NCBI GenBank assembly: GCA_964630905.1
Contig: CAZVWR010000027.1
Location: 1-40,955, forward strand
Origin: JAGOEX01 sp964630905
GTDB lineage: Bacteria; UBP6; UBA1177
Direction: 5' to 3'
Length of the DNA stretch: 40,955 bases
Below are positions 1 through 8,865 of this stretch, piece by piece. The position numbers and the translations under genes are program-made. Within the stretch, counting starts at the first letter, position 1. Every line of letters begins with the position of its first letter. A model generated the notes under the pieces. The model did no database searches, was not told the origin of the DNA, and saw only the letters and a program-made list of their open reading frames with translations.

Positions 1-1626
1 CATGACATAAGAGACGAGTCCGACAGAAGAGGGATCAGGGTTGTTATCGAGCTTAAGAAAGACGCTGACGGGAATATTCTCCTCAATCAGCTCTATAAAA
101 TGACACAGATGCAGGTTTCATTCGGCATAAACATGCTCGCAATATGCAACGGTGTCCCGAAAACTATCAATCTCAGAGATACAATAAACCACTTTATACT
201 TCATAGAAAAGATGTCGTTACAAGAAGAACCCGTTATGAACTTAATGAAGCGGAAAAAAGAGCTCATATTCTCGAAGGACTGAAAAGAGCCATTGATAAT
301 ATTGACGAAGTCATTGAAATAATTAGAGGATCAGCTTCATCAGATGATGCAAGGAACAGTCTTATGAGCCGTTTTGCATTCAGCAGGCCCCAGGCGGTTT
401 CCATTCTTGAAATGAAATTAAGCCGTCTTACCGGTCTTGAAAGGGATAAGATCGTTTCCGAATATGAAGAACTTCTTAAAAAGATAGCATGGTACAGGGA
501 AATACTGACGAATGACTCCACTCTTATGGGTGTAATTAAAGCAGAGTTGAAAGAAATAAAGGAAAAATACGGTGACGAACGGAAAACTGATATTGTCAAT
601 TATGAAGGCGACCTTGACATGGAGGACCTGATAGCTGATGAAGATATGGTCGTAACTTTGACTACTGAGAACTATATTAAGAGAACTCCTCTTGACCTTT
701 ACAGAAAACAGAAGCGTGGCGGGAAAGGGATAAATGCAATAAATCCGAAGGAAAACGACTTTGTCAAAGATATTTTTGTTGCAAGCAGTCACACGCTTCT
801 TCTTATTTTCACTTCATACGGCAAAGTCTACTGGACAAAGGTTTATCAGCTTCCGGAAGCAGGAAGAAACAGCAGAGGGAAGCCTATAATCAACCTTGTA
901 AATGTTGAAAAGGATGAGAGAGTCGCGGCGATACTCCCCATAAAACAGTTTGTTGAAGGTCATTACATCATGATGGGAACCAAGAAAGGTACTGTCAAGA
1001 AAACAGACATGATGGAATATGCTATACAGCGGACAAATGGAAAGAAGGCGATAAGACTGAATGAAGGAGATGAATTGATAGAGGTCAAGATAACTAAAGG
1101 TGATGATGATGTAGTTCTTGCGACAAAGGCAGGGCTGAGCATCAGATTTAATGAAAAAGATGTCAGACCCATGGGAAGAGTTGCCGCGGGAGTAAGGGGA
1201 ATAAGACTTTCAAAGGATAACGAAGTTGTTACAATGGATGTCATTGAACCTGATACAACACTGCTGAGCATTACTGACAAAGGTATCGGGAAAAGGACAC
1301 CGATAGATGATTACCGTCTTCAGAGTCGTGGCGGAAAAGGAATTATCACGATTAAGACATCTGTCGAAAACGGTAATGTTGTCGGTGTCTTAAAAGTCAA
1401 TGAAACCGATGAGGCCATGCTCATAACTTCCAACGGACAGGCAATAAGGATTCCGGTTAGCGGAATAAGTGTCATCGGAAGAAATACAAAAGGTGTCCGT
1501 CTTTTCAGAGTGGCGGAAGGGGAACATGTCGTATCAATTACAAAAATAGTGGACCCCGAAGATTCCTCGAATGAAGCGGAAGATGCCGTTGATGCTGAAG
1601 TGACCGAGGATAATGCTTTAGAATAG
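1..1626 (+). CDS. gyrA: DNA gyrase subunit A, C-terminal part (5' end outside window)
   Basis: The reading frame is open from base 1, so the gene begins upstream of the window; the first ATG at 100 is internal. It encodes the end of the breakage-reunion domain with its coiled coil, followed by the DNA-wrapping beta-pinwheel. A canonical GyrA box, QKRGGKG, lies at 709-729 and a second blade motif, QSRGGKG, at 1321-1341. The GyrA box separates gyrase from the related topoisomerase IV subunit ParC. The protein ends in an acidic tail (EDSSNEAEDAVDAEVTED), as in many GyrA proteins. With GyrB it introduces negative supercoils using ATP. A 137-bp gap separates it from khpA, so the next gene may have its own promoter, although none is convincing. 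Identification is firm; only the active-site Tyr region is missing because of the window edge. Confidence 0.96.
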   Translation, partial: HDIRDESDRRGIRVVIELKKDADGNILLNQLYKMTQMQVSFGINMLAICNGVPKTINLRDTINHFILHRKDVVTRRTRYELNEAEKRAHILEGLKRAIDNIDEVIEIIRGSASSDDARNSLMSRFAFSRPQAVSILEMKLSRLTGLERDKIVSEYEELLKKIAWYREILTNDSTLMGVIKAELKEIKEKYGDERKTDIVNYEGDLDMEDLIADEDMVVTLTTENYIKRTPLDLYRKQKRGGKGINAINPKENDFVKDIFVASSHTLLLIFTSYGKVYWTKVYQLPEAGRNSRGKPIINLVNVEKDERVAAILPIKQFVEGHYIMMGTKKGTVKKTDMMEYAIQRTNGKKAIRLNEGDELIEVKITKGDDDVVLATKAGLSIRFNEKDVRPMGRVAAGVRGIRLSKDNEVVTMDVIEPDTTLLSITDKGIGKRTPIDDYRLQSRGGKGIITIKTSVENGNVVGVLKVNETDEAMLITSNGQAIRIPVSGISVIGRNTKGVRLFRVAEGEHVVSITKIVDPEDSSNEAEDAVDAEVTEDNALE

Positions 1627-1763
1627 TGCGTTCCGAATATTAATTCATTCTAAGTAAAATAATTAAGTTGCATTTTGTTTCAGATTGTGCAATAATAAAA
1701 TCCTTAGTTCTATGCTGTTAGACATTTTGTTTATTGTATTTCCATCCCAAAAAGGAGGGGATC

Positions 1764-2003
1764 ATGAAGGAATTTATTGAATTCATTGCGAAAAAGCTTG
1801 TTGACAACCCTGATGCTGTAGATGTAAGTTTCATCGAAGGTAAGAACACTGCAATCATCGAACTCAGAGTTGCTCCGGAAGATGTGGGCAAAGTGATCGG
1901 GAAAAGCGGTCGGACTGCAAATGCACTTCGCACACTGCTGAGTGCTGTTGCAAGCCGTCAGAGCCAGAAGATCGTTCTGGAAATCATCGAAGAGAAAAAG
2001 TAA
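1764..2003 (+). CDS. khpA: KhpA-type KH-domain RNA-binding protein
   Basis: This 79-residue protein is a single KH domain. The GxxG loop lies in the stretch KVIGKSGRTANALR, and the overall pattern (MKEFIEFIAKKLVDNPDAV at the N-terminus) matches the KhpA/YlqC family, normally 75-80 residues. The start is set at 1764, just after a strong AAAGGAGGGG ribosome binding site at 1751-1760; an in-frame ATG at 1734 would precede that site. In Gram-positive bacteria KhpA pairs with KhpB and binds many RNAs, with effects on cell division and envelope growth. Its stop overlaps the next start (TAATG), which indicates translational coupling. It is often found beside rpsP or ffh genes, but not here. Confidence 0.93.
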   Translation: MKEFIEFIAKKLVDNPDAVDVSFIEGKNTAIIELRVAPEDVGKVIGKSGRTANALRTLLSAVASRQSQKIVLEIIEEKK

Positions 2004-3661
2004 TGTTTCCTCGAAGAAAAGTGCGGGCCGCGGAGTTCGCCGAAAGGAAAAAGGATACTTTTATGCTGAAGCATCTTGCACTTCTGGTTATAGCTGGAGG
2101 CTCTCTTCTTTTTTTTATGACAAAATGGTCAGGAGAAGGAGATTATGACCGCTTCCAGAAAGCAAGGGAGTATTCTGAGTATTATAAGGAATTCTTCGTA
2201 GAATCCCCTCTGAACTATAAAGTTTTTGATGACATGCCTCTTGTGATAAGAGCAACCAATCTAGGTTCAGATTTCTGGAACAAAGAATTTTACGGAATGC
2301 TGAAACAGTCTGAAAACGAAGTAAATGAGATCCTGAGTGTTGCAAAACTCATAAATGAAACACACGGGGATGGCGGAAACATAGTGAAATATGAGCAGAA
2401 TCTTTCCTCTTTCCCTGCACTGTTCGAGCTTTTTACAGATGGAGCTGCTTTGTCAGAAAGAACCCTTTTCAATCTTGCATGCGGTGAGATATTTGAATTC
2501 TGGGAAAGAGAAACAAGAAACTACAAAAGAAAGACCTCGGCATACGCAAAAGCTGAAACGGTCGCAGGATATCTTTTTGACAATCCTTCGCTCGCTCCTG
2601 TAGAGATCCAAAACAGGAAAAGACTTTTGGATAACCTTACAAAAGAGAAAGCTGAAGCCACCGTTTCAAAAGATGAAATAATAAAAAAGATCAAGTCTTA
2701 TGCAGATCAAAGTTTTGCCAACTTCCTGGATAACGCATTGAACCGTCCGTCATCTCTGACAGATGCGGAACAACTGGCTCTGCTGATAAGTGTGCTCAAG
2801 CACATTAGAATGCACTCGGAAACGGCAGTTCTACCGAAAATGGAAAACCTTCAAAGTTTCATTCCTTATGTGAAAGTTGAGAATATTCAGATAGATGAAG
2901 TTAAAAAAAGCGTCAGGATAACAAATCCCAACACGAGTGTGCCTGTCTCTTTTTTCAGAGAGGCTCTTTTTATGAAAAAGCTCAAGGAGAAGCTTCCTAA
3001 AGAGAATTTTCACTATCTTATTTTTCTTGGTGACAGACACGGAATGTGGCGGCTTCCTGAAAAATTTATGCGTTGGTCAGTTTCAATAGACGACCCGTAT
3101 GCTGTAACTAACAAGGCCAGAGGTGCAATTAAACTTATGGCCGAAGAAGGATTTTTTGTGGTTACAAGAAAGAACGAAGAACTGATCCTTTTAAAAATGG
3201 ATGATCTGAGTGCCAAAATAAAGAAAGATATTGCTGAAATGACAGACAGCGAGAGCAGAAACAGTTACATGACCGGTTTAAGGAAAGAGTACCCTTCAAG
3301 AAAGTATCTGTTCGACCCGGTAAAAATAAATGTTTTTCAAAGATACGACACCCCCGTTGACTGGAGAAGCGGATCTTCTGTTGAAAAGAATCTTTCTGCA
3401 CTGGTGATAGACTCCGACCCTGTTAAAGCCAGAATGCTGTCATATTCACTGTTTGTTTCAGATATGGATGATGTGAAAAAGTTTGAAGCGGAATTCCCGT
3501 TAACGGTATTTTCTGTGCTAAGATATGATGACACAGTGTATGTGCCTGACAAACTAAAGGAAAATTTTATGACTCTTGAAGATATAGAAAAGGCTAAGCT
3601 GCAGTTTGAATATCGCTCAAAAGGTCTTAATCCCGATGGTTCCGTGCCTGAAAAGAAATGA
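2003..3661 (+). CDS. membrane-anchored protein of unknown function
   Basis: I do not recognise a family. The product is 552 residues if it starts at the ATG overlapping the khpA stop. A second in-frame ATG at 2063 (residue 21, MLKHLALLVIAGGSLLFF) is also plausible and would put the hydrophobic anchor right at the N-terminus. After one membrane segment (about residues 22-40) the rest is soluble, charged and mostly helical in appearance, with no repeats or metal motifs I can name. This suggests an anchored cytoplasmic or periplasmic protein. It is sandwiched between khpA and rarA with overlaps on both sides (TAATG and ATGA), so the three are almost certainly one transcript. Function cannot be inferred beyond membrane attachment. 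Confidence 0.8.
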   Translation: MFPRRKVRAAEFAERKKDTFMLKHLALLVIAGGSLLFFMTKWSGEGDYDRFQKAREYSEYYKEFFVESPLNYKVFDDMPLVIRATNLGSDFWNKEFYGMLKQSENEVNEILSVAKLINETHGDGGNIVKYEQNLSSFPALFELFTDGAALSERTLFNLACGEIFEFWERETRNYKRKTSAYAKAETVAGYLFDNPSLAPVEIQNRKRLLDNLTKEKAEATVSKDEIIKKIKSYADQSFANFLDNALNRPSSLTDAEQLALLISVLKHIRMHSETAVLPKMENLQSFIPYVKVENIQIDEVKKSVRITNPNTSVPVSFFREALFMKKLKEKLPKENFHYLIFLGDRHGMWRLPEKFMRWSVSIDDPYAVTNKARGAIKLMAEEGFFVVTRKNEELILLKMDDLSAKIKKDIAEMTDSESRNSYMTGLRKEYPSRKYLFDPVKINVFQRYDTPVDWRSGSSVEKNLSALVIDSDPVKARMLSYSLFVSDMDDVKKFEAEFPLTVFSVLRYDDTVYVPDKLKENFMTLEDIEKAKLQFEYRSKGLNPDGSVPEKK

Positions 3662-4884
3662 CAACACCCTATGTTCCCCTTTATTCAGTTTTAAGACCGC
3701 AGAATTTTGATGACATAGCAGGGCAGGAAAGTGTAATCAAGCTTATCCGGTCGTTCCTCTCTAAGGATTTTCTTCCTTCAATGATATTTTACGGACCTCC
3801 CGGCACGGGTAAGACTACTGTTGCAAGGATAGCTTCAGAACAGTTCGGTGCAAAAATGTACCGTTTTTCAGCAGTTGTTGATGGAGTGAGTGAAATAAAA
3901 AAGAGGATATATGCAGACAGTGGCTCTGTTCTTGTGGGAAGACAGATCGTTTTTATTGATGAAGTCCACAGGTTCAATAAGGCACAGCAGGATATTTTTC
4001 TTCCCATGATAGAAAGTGAAGGTGTCATTTTCATAGGTGCAACTACTGAAAATCCCTCATTTTATATAAATGATGCTCTGCTTTCGAGAGCCAGGTGCAT
4101 TAAATTTTCAAAAATATCATTCAGTGAAACTTTGAGGGTTATTAAAAAGGCGGTAATTCACCTTAATGCAACTGTTCCTGAAGATATGCAGGCTATTATT
4201 GCGCAGGAATCGGGGGGAGATCTCAGAATAGCAATTTCGATCATTGAGAGTGCGTTCCATCTTTCTTCGAACGGTGTGATAAAAAAAGAAGATGTTATGG
4301 AACTTATTGAAAATCCTCAGAAATATGATAAAAAAGGTGATTATCACTATAGAACCATATCGGCATTTATTAAGAGTCTGCGCGGAAGTGATCCTGATGC
4401 TGCTTTATATTATCTGGTAAAAATGGTCGAAAGCGGCGACGATCCTCTTTTTCTCCTCAGAAGAATGATAATCTTTGCTTCCGAAGATGTTGGAAATGGA
4501 GATCCGAGAGCACTTCAAATGGCTGTTTCAGCACTTGAAGGTTTCAAGGCGGTCGGATTTCCTGAAGGAAAGATCATTTTAAGCCACATTGTCACATATC
4601 TTGCAACTGCACCGAAAAGCAATGCAAGCTATATGGCACTTAAAGAAGCAGAGGAATTTTACAAAAAGAATGCCGATCTTAAAATACCGCAATATCTTGT
4701 TAATTCCTCATCGCTTGCTCCTGATGAGGAGAAAGGTGATTATAAGTATCCGCACGATTACAAAGATCAGTGGGTCGATCAGAGATATTTTCCTGGAGAA
4801 GGGAATCCGCCGGTGTTCTATAAAATGAAAAATTCAGGCTATGAAGCGAAAGTTGCGGCCTTCTGGAACAAAGTCAAAAAATAG
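3658..4884 (+). CDS. rarA: replication-associated recombination protein A (AAA+ ATPase)
   Basis: RarA/MgsA is a clamp-loader-like AAA+ ATPase that acts at stalled replication forks and single-strand/double-strand junctions. Visible features are Walker A GPPGTGKT (residues 46-53), Walker B IVFIDEVH (97-104) followed by RFNKAQQD, sensor 1 GATTENPS (127-134), and LLSRAR with the arginine finger near 141-146. The C-terminal half has the family's SEDVGNGDPRAL and YPHDYKDQWVDQRY motifs of the tetramerisation region. The length of 408 residues is close to the family's usual 420-450. The start ATG overlaps the preceding stop (ATGA), suggesting translational coupling with the unknown membrane protein. 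Confidence 0.95.
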   Translation: MTTPYVPLYSVLRPQNFDDIAGQESVIKLIRSFLSKDFLPSMIFYGPPGTGKTTVARIASEQFGAKMYRFSAVVDGVSEIKKRIYADSGSVLVGRQIVFIDEVHRFNKAQQDIFLPMIESEGVIFIGATTENPSFYINDALLSRARCIKFSKISFSETLRVIKKAVIHLNATVPEDMQAIIAQESGGDLRIAISIIESAFHLSSNGVIKKEDVMELIENPQKYDKKGDYHYRTISAFIKSLRGSDPDAALYYLVKMVESGDDPLFLLRRMIIFASEDVGNGDPRALQMAVSALEGFKAVGFPEGKIILSHIVTYLATAPKSNASYMALKEAEEFYKKNADLKIPQYLVNSSSLAPDEEKGDYKYPHDYKDQWVDQRYFPGEGNPPVFYKMKNSGYEAKVAAFWNKVKK

Positions 4885-4947
4885 AATTAGAACCGTCTTT
4901 TTTGTCACTGCCGGAATTATAAAAAATAATTGACCTGAAATAGAATT

Positions 4948-4953
4948 TATAAT
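4948..4953 (+). promoter_or_regulatory. possible -10 element upstream of the lytic transglycosylase operon
   Basis: A perfect TATAAT lies 35 bp before the TTG start at 4988, in the only gap between rarA and the envelope operon. There is no good -35 hexamer at the expected distance. TTGACC at 4930-4935 is only 12 bp away, too close for a standard sigma-70 promoter. This is a weak call. Confidence 0.3.
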
Positions 4954-4987
4954 ACCCTTGAAAAGTAGCTATTCGTGAGGTTTGAGA

Positions 4988-7342
4988 TTGACGGCAGCAA
5001 GGATTGTTTTTTTTAGTTCTCTTTTATTTTTTCAAGTGCTTTCCGGTTATCAGGACTGTCTTAATCATGACGAGATATCCGAAGATTGCATAAAAGAGAT
5101 ATACCGTGAAAAAGAGTATGATTTTGTAATAAAACATGTGGATGATGTAAAATTTAAAAATAAAAGCGACGGGTTGATCATTAAAATAGATTCTCTTTTT
5201 AAATCGGCAAATTACGATCAGATAGAGAACAGCATAAACAAACTCCCTTTAAGTCTGAAGAACACGCTTTATTATAAAATGCTTCTCCTTAAAACCAATT
5301 TTGCCAGAAAAAGATTTGCCCAGACCCTTGAAATGATTGAATCTGTCAAAAAGGAATATCCGTATTACTATGTTTCAAGCGATCTGGAATGTATGAAAGC
5401 CGATATAATGCTTGTCAGGAAACAGTATGACGGTGCTGTTGAAAATTATGACAGGTGTCTGAATCTCAAGCCTAATATTATTGCGGCTTATAACAGGATT
5501 ACCGCTCTGGAAAAAAAAGGGGCTCCGAAAGCTTCACTGCTTAAGGATTATCTTGAATACAGCGAATCATTTCATGGAACATTCCTTACATCAAGGATCA
5601 TTGACCGCTTAATCCATTTAAAAAAGAACAGCAATACGCCTAATGTTTCATCGCCTCATTACTCAAGATGGCTTGCTGTAATGAGAAAAAATGCAAAACT
5701 CGATCTTTTTTTTAATGACGATTTCTTGAAAGTTTCGCATCCATCTAACAGTGAGATCATCAAGTATCTCGTTGACAGGAAGAGATTTACTGATGCTTTG
5801 AATATGATCGATGCCACAATTGCCAAGCTTGACAAAGATGTCGAAATGAAATTCAACTATGTAGTTGAGAAATATAGAACCCTTGTTGCGGCAGGGCAGG
5901 ACAAGGCTGCTGCCGATTATATGGTTTCTGTCGCTGATCAGTTCTCTAATTCAAAGAAGGAGAGGCTTCTGTTCTTTGCAGGCACGGTCTATTTTGATGC
6001 CGGGTTTGTCGGTGAAGGAAAAAATATTCTTGAAAATATCGTTTATAAAAGTCCATCGTCAAAATATTTTCTTCTTGCACTTTTCAAGCTCGGACTGATA
6101 TATCTGAGCGAAGGGAGCGATCTTTATGCCTTTGCTCTGTGGATGAACTATGTTTACGACAGCGGAACGAATTATTCAAAGTTCATAAGCGGACAGAAGG
6201 TTTATGAGGCTATTTCCGGTCTTATGGGGACGATCGACAGACTGAACGGGTTCTGCATGCTCTCAACGGATGTTGATCCTGACTGTCAGCTTGACGGTCT
6301 TTGTCAGCAGAATAACGGCAGCAGATTTGTAACATATTACGATTTTCTCTATTTTCATCTTACAAGACGGGAAGAGTTCGGTAAAAAAATAGATGTTTCA
6401 GATAAAAGTTATGTTGATAAATGGAATGACAGCACTTTTTCAGCTGAAGTAGATGAGGAAATAATCCTTGAAAGGTTTGAAATGCTTTCAAAAGCGGCAA
6501 AACAGATTGAACCTGCGGTGATGATCAAGCAGTTTGTCCTTCTTAACAACAGGGACGGCGTTGAGTTCTATCTGAATTATTTGAATTCAGTTATCGGTTT
6601 CAATGAACGCAAGAATTACGGTCCTGAAATAAAATTTCCCGACAGAAAGACATATGAAGAGCAGTCAGTAAGATTTTCAGAGTTCAGATATAAGACAGAT
6701 GTTGTTTTTAAACACTATTTCAGGAAAACCGGTGATCTGGCAGATCATTATTACAATCTGGTTAGCCCGGATCTGACATATTCACCGCACTACGGCAAGA
6801 TCGAAGAATGGAAACTTATCTATCCGACACCGTTCATTGACGAGATATTGAAACTTTCGGTTGAATTCGAAGTTCCTGTACAGCTCATATATTCGATAAT
6901 GCGTGCTGAAACATATTACCGGGACAATCTTTCTTCAAATGTCGGTGCACTCGGGTTGATGCAGATAATGCCTGTTACATTTGAAAAGATCAGTAAATTC
7001 GGCGGTATAAAAATAAATGACCCGATGAATCCTTATGACAGCATGAAAGCTTCAGTATGGTATCTTTCCAAACTTCTTAAACGGTTTGATAACAATTATG
7101 CGGCGGCAATCGCGGCTTATAATGCCGGGCCTCAAAGAGTTTCAGAATGGATTACAAGATACAAGGGGAGTCAGAAATATATTTTTATTGAAATGATCCC
7201 TTTCCATGAAACAAGAAATTATGTGAAAAAGGTCCTTCGGTTTATGGAGATATACAGTTATCTTTATGAGGGGACTTTTTATGATCTCGGGCTGACAGGA
7301 GAGATAAATATTGAAGAAAATCCGGCAGTTGTTAATTTTTAG
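4988..7342 (+). CDS. secreted soluble lytic murein transglycosylase (SLT) with TPR-like N-terminal region
   Basis: Lytic transglycosylases cleave the MurNAc-GlcNAc bond of peptidoglycan in the periplasm, forming 1,6-anhydroMurNAc. The product has an N-terminal signal peptide (RIVFFSSLLFFQVLSG), a long alpha-helical TPR-like region resembling the superhelical part of Slt70, and a C-terminal SLT domain. In that domain the catalytic Glu is at 6908-6910 in IMRAE, followed by GALGLMQIMP and AAIAAYNAGP, both family hallmarks. The start is TTG. The frame is open from a TTG at 4982, but TTG 4988 sits 7 bp after GTGAGG and is preferred. Length, about 784 residues, is somewhat above Slt70. The gene overlaps the next one by 32 bp, which also starts with TTG. 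A close role in cell-wall turnover with that SpoIID-family neighbour is inferred. Confidence 0.92.
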   Translation: MTAARIVFFSSLLFFQVLSGYQDCLNHDEISEDCIKEIYREKEYDFVIKHVDDVKFKNKSDGLIIKIDSLFKSANYDQIENSINKLPLSLKNTLYYKMLLLKTNFARKRFAQTLEMIESVKKEYPYYYVSSDLECMKADIMLVRKQYDGAVENYDRCLNLKPNIIAAYNRITALEKKGAPKASLLKDYLEYSESFHGTFLTSRIIDRLIHLKKNSNTPNVSSPHYSRWLAVMRKNAKLDLFFNDDFLKVSHPSNSEIIKYLVDRKRFTDALNMIDATIAKLDKDVEMKFNYVVEKYRTLVAAGQDKAAADYMVSVADQFSNSKKERLLFFAGTVYFDAGFVGEGKNILENIVYKSPSSKYFLLALFKLGLIYLSEGSDLYAFALWMNYVYDSGTNYSKFISGQKVYEAISGLMGTIDRLNGFCMLSTDVDPDCQLDGLCQQNNGSRFVTYYDFLYFHLTRREEFGKKIDVSDKSYVDKWNDSTFSAEVDEEIILERFEMLSKAAKQIEPAVMIKQFVLLNNRDGVEFYLNYLNSVIGFNERKNYGPEIKFPDRKTYEEQSVRFSEFRYKTDVVFKHYFRKTGDLADHYYNLVSPDLTYSPHYGKIEEWKLIYPTPFIDEILKLSVEFEVPVQLIYSIMRAETYYRDNLSSNVGALGLMQIMPVTFEKISKFGGIKINDPMNPYDSMKASVWYLSKLLKRFDNNYAAAIAAYNAGPQRVSEWITRYKGSQKYIFIEMIPFHETRNYVKKVLRFMEIYSYLYEGTFYDLGLTGEINIEENPAVVNF

Positions 7343-8849
7343 TATTTTTTCATGTGCCCTTATCTGTCTTCAGGGCAGTGAATTTGACTTTATGCACAGT
7401 GCCTCATTCAAATTCAGCAACGGAGTTCCGTTCATTCGAGCCCATGTGAAAAGCTATCCGGAAGGGATCACGGTCAGAGATCTTTCTTTCATTGAGTGCA
7501 ACGGCAGGAAAATAAACACTGAATCGGTCACGATATTTGTAAATAAGTTCACTCCTCAGGAAGTGATGTACAAGCTTTCCTTCCAGGAACTTTCGCTGAC
7601 TGAACTTAAAACATATCACGAAATCCTTTCATTGTGGCTTGAAAAGGCCGGTGTTCCTGTGGAAATATATGTTCACGGAGCCATATTTTCGATAAACACA
7701 TTGAAAATCGACAACAGAGAATACTATGTTACTGCCAAAGAACTTTTCGAAAAGGAAAAGGCTTATTCAATGCTTGCAAAATACCGTGCAGATTTTCCTG
7801 ACAGAAACATCTCTCTGATCCCTGTAATGACAAAGCCTTCCTCATCAGAACTTTCTGTAAAAGATGCCGCCGGGACCAAATATGTCTGCATGAATACTGT
7901 AACTGTTCATCATAAAGATCACTTCTTTGCAGACAAGGACAGATATGAAGGTGGATCGGTTTTTTTCTTCACAGGTTCTTCGCTTAAGAATTTAGAGCTG
8001 GCAGTTGAAGATTCGGTTGAAAATCTTCTCAGGAAGATCCTGCCCGGAGAGATGTTCCTCTCTGCTCCGCTGGAGACTTTGAAAGCACAGGCTGTCGCGG
8101 CAAGAACAGACATTTTCATGCAGCTAGGGAAAAGACATGTTTCAGAACCATGGCATATATGCAGCGAGGTGCATTGTCAGAAGATACTCTGGGGTAAAGA
8201 GATCGATCCTAAGTTTATAACCGCCGTCAAGGAAACTGAAGGAACGGTCATCATGCACAACGGCTCACATATTGCAAGAGCACCGTACTGTTCTTCCGCC
8301 GGTGGAAGAACAGAGGATATCAGGCATGTGTGGTTTTCTGCAGAAAAAGCGTATCTTAAAGGTGTATGGGATGGCGAAGCACCGCTACCGCTTGATCTTT
8401 CAAAAGAGGATGATCTCAAGAAGTTCCTTGATTCGGATTACGGTGAAGACAACATTCCAATGAACAGAAAACACAGATGGGTGGTGAAGTATAAGCAGGA
8501 AGAACTTGACGAAATTGTAAATAAGTCGTTAAATATAGGGACAATTCATTCCATTGAACCACTCTTGAGAGGAGTTTCGGGAAGGATTTACAAAGCGGTC
8601 TTTAAAGGGTCGAAAGGGGCGGAAACAGTATATGGAGAACTGAACATAAGAAAGATCCTCAATAACATGAACAGTTCTGCTTTTATCGTTTCAAAAGAAG
8701 CCGGAATGTGGACATTTACGGGTGCAGGATGGGGACACGGAGTGGGAATGAGCCAGATGGGGGCGATTTCACTTGGTAAAAAGAATAAAGATTACAAATA
8801 TATACTTAAAAGATACTATCCCGGCACCGAAACAACCAAAATTTATTAA
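7311..8849 (+). CDS. SpoIID/LytB-domain peptidoglycan-modifying protein
   Basis: The 512-residue protein starts at TTG 7311, preceded by AGGAGAG at 7297-7303, inside the 3' end of the transglycosylase gene. It has a signal peptide (LLIFSIFSCALICLQG). The SpoIID domain begins near residue 235 with ILPGEMFLSAPLETLKAQAV, which contains the candidate catalytic Glu247. It continues with APYCSSAGGRTE and ends with GWGHGVGMSQMGA near the C-terminus. In Bacillus, SpoIID is a lytic transglycosylase acting on stem-peptide-free glycan, and LytB enhances amidases. In Gram-negative lineages the family is associated with cell-wall remodelling. The region before the domain (about 230 residues) is unassigned. 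The overlap with the upstream transglycosylase gene suggests coupled translation and a shared task in glycan-strand cleavage. Confidence 0.93.
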   Translation: MKKIRQLLIFSIFSCALICLQGSEFDFMHSASFKFSNGVPFIRAHVKSYPEGITVRDLSFIECNGRKINTESVTIFVNKFTPQEVMYKLSFQELSLTELKTYHEILSLWLEKAGVPVEIYVHGAIFSINTLKIDNREYYVTAKELFEKEKAYSMLAKYRADFPDRNISLIPVMTKPSSSELSVKDAAGTKYVCMNTVTVHHKDHFFADKDRYEGGSVFFFTGSSLKNLELAVEDSVENLLRKILPGEMFLSAPLETLKAQAVAARTDIFMQLGKRHVSEPWHICSEVHCQKILWGKEIDPKFITAVKETEGTVIMHNGSHIARAPYCSSAGGRTEDIRHVWFSAEKAYLKGVWDGEAPLPLDLSKEDDLKKFLDSDYGEDNIPMNRKHRWVVKYKQEELDEIVNKSLNIGTIHSIEPLLRGVSGRIYKAVFKGSKGAETVYGELNIRKILNNMNSSAFIVSKEAGMWTFTGAGWGHGVGMSQMGAISLGKKNKDYKYILKRYYPGTETTKIY

Positions 8850-8865
8850 ATATTTGGAGGAATCA

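Noticed and set aside
1668..1698. TTGCAT followed by an AT-rich -10-like stretch upstream of khpA
   Set aside because: The -10 is not convincing at any allowed spacing, so no promoter was called although one may exist in this 137-bp gap.
4930..4953. TTGACC with TATAAT as a sigma-70 promoter pair
   Set aside because: The spacer is only 12 bp, too short; only the -10 was kept, at low confidence.
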